The notes under the pieces are model-generated. The model did not search any database. It was not told where the DNA came from and worked only from the letters and a program-made list of their open reading frames with translations. A DNA stretch of 64,000 nucleotides, taken from NCBI GenBank assembly GCA_009746045.1, contig RPFO01000667.1, positions 325,221 to 389,220 of the forward strand. Reading direction: 5' to 3'. Below, piece by piece: positions 10,952-21,900 of the stretch; the first letter of the stretch is position 1, and every line of letters starts with the position of its first letter. The position numbers were made by a program, and so were the translations under genes. The DNA is from Mesostigma viride (taxonomy: Eukaryota > Streptophyta > Mesostigmatophyceae > Mesostigmatales > Mesostigmataceae).

Positions 10952-11333
10952 ACATATACTCCCTTGAGAAGGGGCATATGGCCTATAATACATCGATCTA
11001 AGCTACTTCCTGCATGCAAGGGTGGGAATGCGGTAAATTCGACCCTTGCTCTACATAGGTGCACCAGGGCACCTGCATCCCCATGATCTATCAAGCTATG
11101 CTCTGAGCTATAAGGGGGAGCCTGTCATGGGGGGGAAGATCATCATAGCTATATACAAAAGCTAGAGCGTGGCATCTCAGCAGAGAGCAGCTCTCTGCAT
11201 GGGCACAGCGTAACTAAATAAAGCTAGGCATCATCTGGGGTGTGGCACATGTCATAGGCACGCATGTACATGGCTAAATAATGCTCGTGAATCAGCTGGT
11301 ATAGTGCCTGTAGGCCGAGGCGTACATTTACAT

Positions 11334-11642
11334 CAAGGAGACAACCAGCGCAGGCCAGAAATCGGGAGAATCCGGACCATGGTGGTAGCTCGAGCCTGCC
11401 GTTATCTTGTCCGCGTGTTCGAGTCGTTCAGGATGATGAAGATGAATGGTGATGGAAATGTGTATCCGTGTGCATTGAAATTATGGCTGGCTTACGTGTA
11501 GAGCGACTAGATGACCTAGACGGTGGGGCCGGAAACAGCATGCTTGATCAGGGCGTGTGTTTCGAGCCTATAGCTGGCCGGGAGTGTCTAATGGTGAGCA
11601 CCATTGCTGCGATCGCTCTCCCACCATTTACGAGGAAATACC
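11334..11642 (-). mobile_element. SINE-like retroposon, family D (longest copy)
   Basis: A 309-bp insertion in an ORF1-element 3'UTR, bounded by CATTTACAT (11325-11333, 11643-11651). Its left edge, the 3' end on the minus strand (GCGCTGGTTGTCTCCTTG), recurs at the edge of two very short copies (31116-31149, 39343-39361), as expected for 5' truncation. The minus-strand 5' part holds TGGTGGGAGAGCG, resembling a tRNA D-arm/A-box, and GCTCGAAAC, one mismatch from a B-box. tRNA ancestry is tentative. Confidence 0.5.
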
Positions 11643-12180
11643 CATTTACATGGCCACGGTCTATCTATTCTACACTACTACTGCTGTATCAGTTCCCCTA
11701 AGCTGGGGCGTCTGCCAGGAGTCGTTGGGGCCGCGGGGGTCACATGCCAGGGCTTGTGGCCGACGTAGATGGCCGCCCCCTTCCAGTACACCGGCTGCCC
11801 GCCGCCTTGGTCTGCCGGAGCTGGAGGTAGGTCGGCCATAGCTCCCGTCGCCGTTGTTGCTGCGCCATGGTCAAGTCGTCGTCAAGAGTGATCCGATGGC
11901 CATGACAGTCGGTTTTCTTGCTGATCATGCATAAGCCCCACCGCCCGCGCTTCCACTGAGTGTCAGACAAGCTATCTAGCCAGAGTTGCATATGGGCGGA
12001 CTCTGGGTCTCCACGAGCGTCGTGTCATGAGCGTAGATCAGATTGCTAAGGGTGGGTCAACCCCGGCCGCCGGCCGTAGTTGGCAGTATGCATGTATACT
12101 CCGTAATCTCGATCCCCAGCGGGCCGGGCGCCCCTTCCGCGACCCGGGCTTGTGCATGCACGCCTCATCATATTATGATA

Positions 12181-12411
12181 AAATTAAATTCAATTATATA
12201 ACATGTCTCCGTTGGGAGATCATGTAGCACATATTCCAGGTTGGATGGGTGGTGTGGAGGAAGCCGCGTAATCGAACTAACCTAACTCTAAGCTATATCT
12301 AGTCTAGAAAAGCCTATCTACGCTACTCATCAAAACGGCTCCTCCTCTTGGGGGGAGGCGGCTTGCCCACAGGGGCTGGCGTGTGCGCCTTGACAATCTT
12401 CTTCCACCGCG
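12181..12411 (-). mobile_element. LINE-A 3' end (left half of an interrupted copy)
   Basis: 3'UTR, hairpin and ATTTAA-type tail of a minus-strand LINE-A whose other part lies at 28799-28967, on the far side of the outer copia element. The complete insertion is bounded by CATATTATGATA at 12169-12180 and 28968-28979, a 12-bp target duplication now separated by 16.8 kb. Confidence 0.8.
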
Positions 12412-12416
12412 TCTTG

Positions 12417-12870
12417 AGTTGAGCCAGGTGGCTCATATGCAATGGATGCCACTATAATACAGATTAGTACAGCGTTGAAAGAATTAGTATTGGCATCCGC
12501 ATAACAGTACAATAGTAGAAGCCAGTCAGCTGCTAAGGATCGGAATATGTCCTTGGTAGTTGTGCTACTTCTGGTGCGACGTCAGAATAACCTACGCTGT
12601 ACAATCGTATCTAGCGCAAAGTCTTTGTATGCGCCAAGTATCTGCAGTACCAAATAGTTGGTTGCTGCAAGTGTTTCTAGAAGGATCTATTCCACGTAAG
12701 TCATTGACGTGGATTCGTTGACGCAATCAATTGCGCGTTGACGAGAGTGAAAGCGAACGCAATATATTCAATTGCTGTGCGTAAAGTCATTAACGAAGTT
12801 GAATACGAAAGCAAAGAACACATGTGTGTGTCTTCAATTACAAAGCATCAAGACTTGTTCCAGCATAACT
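12417..12870 (+). repeat. 5' LTR of Cop-1
   Basis: 454 bp, from AGTTGAGCC to GCATAACT, nearly identical to 28334-28793. It should hold the promoter of the element. The sequence just inside (TGTATTGAGATT) is the likely primer-binding site region, but it does not match initiator-Met tRNA cleanly. Confidence 0.9.
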
Positions 12871-12929
12871 TGTATTGAGATTTGTGTTTACACCATCGAC
12901 ATAACATCGCCTACTTTTCAATTTTTTCA

Positions 12930-15900
12930 ATGGAGTCTGATCGTCGCTCTTCTAGCCCTGCTGACAGTGGTGACGAAAAGCGTGGACACCACCGGCCTTC
13001 GGACAGTGATGAGGAAGGGCCAGAAAGAAAGCGGGCGGAAAAGATATCAAATCTCAAGGCGATGCACGACTTGCGAGGCAACATACCAGCTCCTATTTCT
13101 AGACGCCCCTCGCTGAACGAGCGGCAGGCCTTTGTACATAAGATGGTGGCCCTGGTGGAGCTGATGGAGGAGTTGAAGATAGAGAAGCCGCTGGAATTTC
13201 TTCGGTCCACGCGTTTGTACGACTCGTCAGCAAACCTGAGGTTTTTCAAGCTGCTCGAGAGGGGAGCAAACAACAAGGCGCCCCTCGATTGGTTTCTGAA
13301 GGAGGTAATTCGTCTTTTCCAGCCGAAGCAGGAGGATTTACTGATGGAGCACCTCGGTAATTTCGTCGGCTGGATGTGCCCTCCGGGGTGTGATCGCTTG
13401 GAGAACTTCCGGGAGTATTGCGATATGCTGGACGAGAGTATAATTCCGTGGGATCCGGCAGTCCAGCTTATTCAATGGGTCCGGGCGGCGGATTTTAGCC
13501 CGGAGGAGCGGACGTGCGTCATGTCCCAGTTGAGCGGTTGCTTGGCTGACCTAGTCGAGGGTCGTCGTCGCTTGGAGACGCTGTTGAGCGGATCGAAGCT
13601 GGCCGATCTGACTGCCAGAACTGCAAAGGTAAGCAAGTTATGGCACTCGTGCAATGGATGCGAACGTGTGTTGGATTATGCAATGGCTGGCATAATATCA
13701 ACCCATGCAAGCTTGCCAAGCTGGATTGCATGGGCACGTAGGTTAGGGTAACCTAGCTGTCCTGCACTAGTGCTAACCAATGAGATGCTGGCTCCGTCCA
13801 GCTAGATCTACTCCAGCTAGGACTGATACGATGCCCACAGGCACCGACTGCCTAACAGCACTACGTGGATGGTCCTGGACCTCCCCTAGGACCTCCGTAC
13901 AGGACTAGCACTGCAACCACCTTGTGGTCTGCATCACAGCTCATAAACCCTACCACGTGAATACCCACGTGCGTGTGCCCTACATATCTCAGTGCTAATA
14001 TCTAGCACCCACGTGCCCAATATGGCACGTGCGGATCTAAATCCTAGTAGAGATATGTCCAGTGTACTACACCACCGTCCATGTCCGTATCCCACTTGGG
14101 AGACGGGGACAACGCCACGTGTACTGATAGTCTAGGCCTGAAGCCCTAGAATAACTCCCATTATTACTTTTCTTTGGGGAGTGAGGGGAAGACTCTTCCC
14201 ACAACCCACTCATATGCCAACCACTACTGATAAGCAAGGTTCCCCACAGGGACAACCAGGACACTGAAAGAGATGCATTTATAAAAGCGCCCATAGCTCC
14301 TCCGTGTTGGATACAACATCCCCACTGGTTGGGTGCCTGTGTTAGGAAAACCATTGTCAGAAAAATATGACCACACGTTTTATTGACAAAGAACAAGCCA
14401 TCAATAAAGGAGGACCCTTCTGACCTCAATCTTTAATGACGCAAAGAGAGTCTTACGGGTGGGACACTTCAGACCCTGCCACCCCATGACCACCCTCCTA
14501 TCTGGTGCTAATAGCCCTAGGCTGAGGCACTTCACCCTCTGCCGTTATATGGGTTCATCAGCGTGTATAGGACTCTGTACTGAGGCCCTGCAGCCTGTGG
14601 CACTTTTGTGAGTGCATCTGCTGCATTGTCAGGGTCTCGGATGTGAGTCTTGGACTCCAGATAGGTACACTCCTGCTTGAGGACAATCCAGTCCAAATCG
14701 GTGTGCACAGCCAAGGGGTTGTCCAGGAAAGAGAGAAGGGATTGACTGTCAGTCAGCAGATGGGATTTGACACCAGCATAACTACCAGCCTGATGCTGCA
14801 ACCACACCAGCAGATGGTTCAAGTACCTGGCATGCAACACAGCTGAGACCACAGCACGGCATTCGCTACATTGCTGCTGACTGCCTTGCGCTTGTGGAGT
14901 CTGCTGAACCAGGAAACCAAAGATTGCTTGCCAGTGGGGTTAGACAACATAAATAGCCTGCCTCTCTGGCTTGTACCTTAGTGACTACCCGTGACTCCAT
15001 GGAACTGTCCATCATGCATGTGATGTGGATGGGTTGGAACAGATCCAAGCATGAAGAATAAGGGGAGGGCCATCATGCAACACCTGTTTAATAGCCCTAG
15101 ACCCTACCTCCATGAGGACATCATCATCCACTCTGCTGACCACTGCCAGATGAGGAGCACAAGTGGCACACAGCCAACCTAGCTTACCCCTAATAGTGGG
15201 ACAGAGATCAGGAGTGATGTCAGAGGGAAGAACATCTTTGCAAGACATGACATACTCAGGGGATGCTTTGAGAGAACACACCCACTCCTTCTGCTCCTTA
15301 AACAGGTTCAGAATGATGCCACAGAACTTGACAGGATCTTTCCCCAGCTCCAGCTGCTTGCCTAATTCAAAGCTAGCAGACACTTGAGCAATGAAATCCT
15401 CCACAGCTGCCCTGGGACCAGTAATGAGCTGATCATCCCCATGCCACACAAACATCATCATACCAGCAGGATGAGGGATGGTGAAGAAACAAGGGTCAAT
15501 ATCATCATACTGGGCCCCCAGCTTCAGGAAGACCTCTTGGGCAGACAGCCTAAAAATTTTAGGTGCTGACTGAAGCCCTTCTACCCCCAAGTTAGGCCTT
15601 AGATGAGGTTCCTTGATGTCCCCAGACCAGACTTTGGGAGTGTTTACCACATAGACTTGACCCCTCCACACCTTTTGGGCTATGTCAGGGTTGCCTTTAA
15701 GGAAGGCACGCTTAATGTCAGTGGCTTTACACACGTAGTCCTTACCAGCATTCAGATGGTGAAGGAAAGTGGCCAACAGGACCTTAAGAGACGTCTGCTG
15801 AATACCAGGGGTATACAGTTCAGCCTCTGTTAGCTCAGTGGAGCCCCTGAACTCCGTGACACAAGGTCTGGCATGAAAAATGGGAGGTGTCCCATCTGCC

Positions 15901-18900
15901 TGGGGTTTATGCTTGCAGACAAACTTCAGTCTGAGCTTTCTGGCCCCTTGTGGCAGTGCCTCAATCGGTGTTACAGGTGGTACCTGGGACTTACTACGTG
16001 GATCAGGACAAACCCATTCCTCTCTAGCCCTGTTAAAGGCTTCCATCCATTTCAGAAAACCAATCTGCGTTTGACAGTCTTTGACCACATCATCATAGGA
16101 CAAGGGAGACATGGACGCTATGTCCCATCTACCAAGCCCAAACGCAGAGGGGTGTAGCTTCTGAGAATGAATGAGGGAATCAACACAGGGTTCCTGACCT
16201 GGGAGGTATTTTATGTTGACAGCATTGATGGCTGCTTCCAGGCCATCACTGATCTGTGTTAAAGGAATTTTGAAATGGTCCAGGGTGACCTGCCCCACCC
16301 CAGTCACGCTCAACCTCCCAGCTGAGATGACAACTCCAGGGTATGAGACAAATGGTTCCCCCAGCAGTGCATTCCCCTTGTAGCCCTCTACTACCTGGAA
16401 GGGAGTGGGCACACCCAGAATGGGAATTAGCACTTGGCCTTTGACTGCCATTTTTGTTTTGCCTGAAAAATCTGACACTCTAGCCCAGGGCGAGCGTTGC
16501 AGACTTAGGCCAGATACAGCTTGTGCACTGATGATGCTCACCTGTGCCTGTGTGTCTACTGCCAGAATACTGGGATCCTGGTTAGATTCACCCACAGCAT
16601 TGACTTGTGCTGCACCTGCTGCCATTTGTGCCTTGGCAGTGTGTGCTCTATGTAGAGCTTTTAGAGCCTCAGCAAATTTATTCCTGGGGACAACAGGATC
16701 TGCTGCTTCGCGTGGCTGTTCCTGAGATGAGGGAGGAGCGACCTGCTGCTCATCCAGTGCACGTTCCTCCTGCCCAGTTGGACCAGTGGGCTGTGGTGGG
16801 GCTGCACCACTGAGGAACACAGGAGCGTCTATGGTTGTGTTGCTTGCATCAGCTATGTCCCTAGCCAATTCACTGGGTGAGACCAACCCACCAGACTGAG
16901 GCTCTGAATCCATGTCCAAGAATTCTACCCCTGACACGTCTGCCAAAGGAGGGTAATAAAGCTTCAGTCTATGCTTGCCAACCATTCGCTCTCTGTGATG
17001 CTGAATAGTCACCGTGTCACCTGTTTCTGACAACCTGATGATTTCAGCTGGACCATGCCATCTACCAGAGTGGGCTTTGTTCCCTTCCCCTCCCTATAGT
17101 AGAGTACCTGATCCCCCACTTCAAACACAGGCCTGGCATTACTCTTATCCTTTTTTGCCAGCAACTTGGCCAAGTGTTGCCTTTGCGTGTTGTAGTGGTC
17201 TAGTACCTCCTGAGAGTAGCTACCTGATTGCAGGCCAATTGATGTGATTTCACCAAAAGGAGAAGACATGAGGGGCTTGGTGTTCAGAGTTCTGCACACC
17301 TCAGCTGCCCACGCTGTCCTATCAGCATAGCTCCCAGACTCTGCTGTCCTGGACTCATTTTTCTTTATGAGGTCCCTGATAGCACGCATGGTACGTTCAA
17401 TCATCCCCTGGCGTTCATGATCTTGAGCCCCAGCAATGTCTATCTTGGGCAGATCAGGATAATCTTGTATCCACGTGAACTGCTGATCCAGCATTAATTT
17501 TTCCTGAGGATGATACCGTGCTAGTGCAATCAGCAGGGCTCTGTGCAGTTGTTCATTGGCCATGCCTGGCAAGGGTTCTATCACCACAAACCTAGACCAG
17601 GCATCTTTTAGGACCAAGTAATACACCGTGTCCTTCACCAGGTGTATCACATCCCCTACTAGCTTTCCTCTAGCCAGTGGTGGGGTGGCCACATGCCATC
17701 TCTTGGGTTTAGGTGCATGCAGTTGGCACGCTTCACAGTGCTTCCTGACATGCCTGCACATCTGTTCCAGGTCACGGCCATCAATTTTGTTGGCCAGCCT
17801 TTCTGCCACTGCCTCATGCCCCATTGCCTTGTGTAGCTGTTGGGCTAACCTGGCATAGGATATAACCTTATCTGCTGCTGCATCTAAGGAGGCTATAGTG
17901 GGATCTTGGGCCACCTGTGCTAACGTCATGTCATAAGCCAGGTCCCAATCCACTTCCTCACTGTCAGGCAACACAGAGCAAATAGAGGTACACGGCCATT
18001 GAGAAACCAGGGTACAGGAGACTTACAGTCGTCCTGAGTGCTGGCTTGTTTTGTGGGGCGCCCCGTTGAGGCTCCCTTCCTGGGCTTGTTGCAGCGTCCC
18101 CCTGCAGGTAACGGGTGGCGGGGCTCCCAGCAACCTGGGCACACATCCACATCAGATCCAAGTTCGGGTTTGCCCTTCCAGCAATCATCCCTCTCATGCC
18201 CCTTGCATGAGCACCTGGTGCAGTACAGGGTGGAGTCATGAGGCTTACCTTTCTGACTAGGCCCCTGGGAGGGCCCTGCCTTACTGCCTGGGTTCCCCTT
18301 TCCCCCCTTGTCTGATTTCCCTGCTGCTTGGATGACCCCCCTGCCTTCTTACCTTGCTGGGGACCCTTGAACACCGCCTTGACCTGAGCTACCACCTCCT
18401 TGATGAGCTTCTTCCTGCTAGGACCTGCACCGTCCTGACCCCCCCCCTTGGACCTTGTTAACCTTGGGTTCCTTGACAGTTGAGAAGGGTTCTAGGCTCT
18501 GCTGAATGAACAACATGGCCCCCCTAAAATCATCCCACTTGTCTTTAAGGCCAGCCAGCAGAACTGCATTGGTGTTCTTGTCCAGCTCAGCTTTGGTGAG
18601 CCACTGATGGATCAGGTACTTAGAGTTGAGTTTCTTCAACTCCTCGTCCCTGTCTATGTACAGGACATACTGTTTGTTGTCACGTACGTAGTCAGACTTG
18701 TTGACTTTGTACGAGGCCAACCAGTTGAACCCCTTGAGAGCCTGCAGGTGTTCCCCCTTGGTCAACAGCCCTTTTAGGTCTGCTATGAATTCTGTGAAGA
18801 TTTGCACCTCCTCTGCCCCAGGTGTGCTGGCCCTCCTCTCATACATCTGACCATTTGTTTTATGCTAGGTGCAGATTGGTGGATCGTGTTAGACACCCTG

Positions 18901-21900
18901 AGAGCAGGAAACCAATCACGGATGTTATCATGGGACCAGGAATGTTCTATCTTGAAAAGAAACTCAAGTGCATCCTCCTGCACAAATCCCTCAGCTAGAC
19001 CTGGGAAGGTAATCCTATCTTCCCTACGGGATGCATCAAACCTGGGTCGCTGTGGTACAGCGACAGCCGCTTGTGGTTGAGGTTGCTGCTGCTGCTGCTG
19101 CTGCTGCGGTTGCTGTTGCTGATGCTGCCGCTGCTGCTGCTGCTGCTGCTGCTGTTGCTGATGCTGTGGCTGCTGCTGCTGCTGGGTTGTCGCTCCAGCG
19201 TTGCTGCCGCCCGCCATACCCCCGGTGCTTGCTGGTGCCCCTCCCCCTGGTGCTCCCCCGTCCTTCCCCTCGTCACCATCCTCCTCTGGATGCGACCGCT
19301 GGGGCGTAGACGATGGTCCACACCCCTCCTGCCACTTTCCTTGGCGGACCCGCTTGGCGGCCCTCAGCAGTTGCTCTACTGCCTCTGCTGCCCGCGCCCG
19401 CTTGGTCGGGTTGGCCTCCGCTGCGTCCAGCTCCTGGTGGAGTAGTGCAGCGATGCGGTCCAGCTCCAGGTCCGTGTCGGTCTGCAAAGTGTGTTTGGGT
19501 GTGGGGGGTGGGGGGTGGGGTGTGTCTGCGCCAGCGCGAACACGCTCACGCGCGTTTAACAAGGCCGCTCCTCGCTGGGCTCTTGCTGGCTGCGGGGTGC
19601 GCATGAAGTCCAGTACCGCGTCCTCGGGCAGCGGCTCATGTGGCGCCAGACCACGCTCAAAACGGATTGCGTCTCCGAATTCTCCCTGCAGAGCCCAGGT
19701 CCTGGCCGCCTCCTGATACCTGCGCAGAGCCCGCTCCTCCTTACGCATGCGCCTGTCTAGGGCACGTGCGTTCCGCCTGCTCTTCCTCGCCAGCCTGGCC
19801 TCCTGCTCCCTCCTCGCCGGGCCCACCATTGCTGCCAGTGCCGCCTCCGACCTCTTCGTGGCCGCGTCCAGACGCGCCTGATGACGCCGGGTCTTCTCCG
19901 TCGCCTCGTGCGCCTTCGCACGAAGTCGCCGCAGCGCCCGATGCTGCACCTCCCTGGCTGCACGCTCCCTAGCCAAACTGTTTTCCGCCATGGACCGCAC
20001 CATCGCCCGCTTCGCCTTCCGCTGGCAGTGCCTGGTGTACTCGATCTTGGCCAGTCGCTCGGCCTCGACCATAGCCGGGTCCATCAGAACCAGCACCTCC
20101 CCCTGATCTCCTGGCTGCATCTCCACCGAGGAGTCTGTCTCCTGCAATACATCCCCAGCCCTGCGCCGAAAGTTGCGCGCTGTGCGCCTGTGCGCAAAGG
20201 TGAAGAGCTCGTTCTTCTTGCGGAGAACGTAGGGGGGCGCCTCGCGCGCACCTTCCGCGCGCAGGCCTGCCCTGGCCACGCGATCCCGCTCCTGCTGCCG
20301 CTCCGCGAGCACCCGGGCTGTCCTGTCTATCTCAGTCTCCGCCCGCAGCTGAGCCTGACGCGCTGAGCCTCCAGCTCGCGCTGCTGCTCCACCTCTCTGC
20401 GGAGCTGGGCCTCCTGCCGAAGGCGCTCTGCCTCCCGGCGGAGCATCGCCTCTCTCTGCTCCCTGTCCTCAGGCTGCCAGCTCAAGATCCGGACTAGGTC
20501 TTCGTCCTCGTCGTATCCAGGCCGGGCCCACTTCAAATGTTCCGCCGTCCAAGCCAAGTGTGTGACACTTTTTCGCTATTTTCGCAAAAAAAAAAAAAAA
20601 ATTCGCACGAGTTCGCGTGATTTTCGCGTGATTTTCGCAAAATTTTCACACATTTTCGCACGATTTCGCACGATTTCGCACAATTTTGCATGATTTCGCA
20701 CGATTTCGCATGGATTTCAACCAAGGGTCGTTTTGGGGAGTGACGTTTGACAAAATTTCGCATGAATTCACACACGTTGTGCACATCAAAAATTTTTACC
20801 GTCGACATTTTTCACATGAAATTTCGCACGATTTCAGCAAATTTCGCACAAATTCGCACGATTTCAGCAAATTTCACACGATTTCAGCAAATTTCGCACA
20901 ATTTCGCACGATTTCGCACGACGAATCACTCTGCAGAGTGACGATCGTCGAAAAAGTCAAAAAAACGACAAAAAGTGTCACACTTTTCGGAACATTTGAA
21001 GTGGGCCCGGCCTCCATCCGACGGGATATCCCCCAGCACCTGCACCAACCTCCCCGGCCCCGTAACCAGCTCGGGTGCCGTGGGCTGCCCTTCAGCCGGT
21101 GGTGCGTTGGGACGCCAGACATTGTATATCGGCGGCTTCGCCGCCAGCTGATCCAGGTACCGCGGGTCCTCGTCCGAAGACGAGCGACCACTGCCGGCAT
21201 CGCTGCCAGCGTGATCACCCCTACCCTGCCGGCCCCGCACTGCCGCCCGGTAGTCCAAATCTCCGGACGATGGGGACAGGCTTGACTCCGAAGAGCCCTC
21301 GCGATCAGAGACGTTCGACATTTTAAAAGAATGGAGTAGTATAAAAACTGTGAGAGTTTTTATAAATGCAAGTTATGGCACTCGTGCAATGGATGCGAAC
21401 GTGTGTTGGATTATGCAATGGCTGGCATAATATCAACCCATGCAAGCTTGCCAAGCTGGATTGCATGGGCACGTAGGTTAGGGTAACCTAGCTGTCCTGC
21501 ACTAGTGCTAACCAATGAGATGCTGGCTCCGTCCAGCTAGATCTACTCCAGCTAGGACTGATACGATGCCCACAGGCACCGACTGCCTAACAGCACTACG
21601 TGGATGGTCCTGGACCTCCCCTATAGGACCTCCGTACAGGACTAGCACTGCAACCACCTTGTGGTCTGCATCACAGCTCATAAACCCTACCACGTGAATA
21701 CCCACGTGTGTGTGCCCTACATATCTCAGTGCTAATATCTAGCACCCACGTGCCCAATATGGCACGTGCGGATCTAAACCCTAGTAGAGATATGTCCAGT
21801 GTACTACACCACCGTCCATGTCCGTATCCCACTTGGGAGACGGGGACAACGCCACGTGTACTGATAGTCTAGGCCTGAAGTCCTAGAATAACTAAGCAAG

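Larger units (their letters stand above)
10829..11890 (-). mobile_element. ORF1-element 3' part (ORF1 C-terminus and 3'UTR)
   Basis: The minus strand reads the ORF1 RNA-binding C-terminus (about 11890-11700, with RRRELWPTYLQLRQ-type sequence), then the 3'UTR, the hairpin ACTCCCAACGGAGT (about 10855) and a TTAA tail (10829-10845). Two insertions interrupt the UTR: a SINE-like 309-bp element (11334-11642) and a 59-bp insertion (10893-10951). Confidence 0.7.
13636..21893 (-). mobile_element. Inner copia-superfamily LTR retrotransposon (Cop-2)
   Basis: LTRs 13636-14156 and 21371-21893 differ by about 3 substitutions and one 2-bp indel, and the target duplication is AAGCA (13631-13635, 21894-21898). 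The LTR ends are AGTTAT..ATAACT. Coding order on the minus strand: long Gag with polyQ and zinc knuckles, integrase, protease, reverse transcriptase, RNase H. A purine-rich tract (AAAGAAAAGTAATAATGGG) adjoins the 3' LTR. A 493-bp foldback element sits in gag. The LTR divergence is lower than in Cop-1, consistent with insertion after it. Confidence 0.85.

Noticed and set aside
19031-19445. Leucine- or alanine-rich plus-strand ORFs
   Set aside because: Antisense of the CAG-type polyGln tract in Cop-2 gag.
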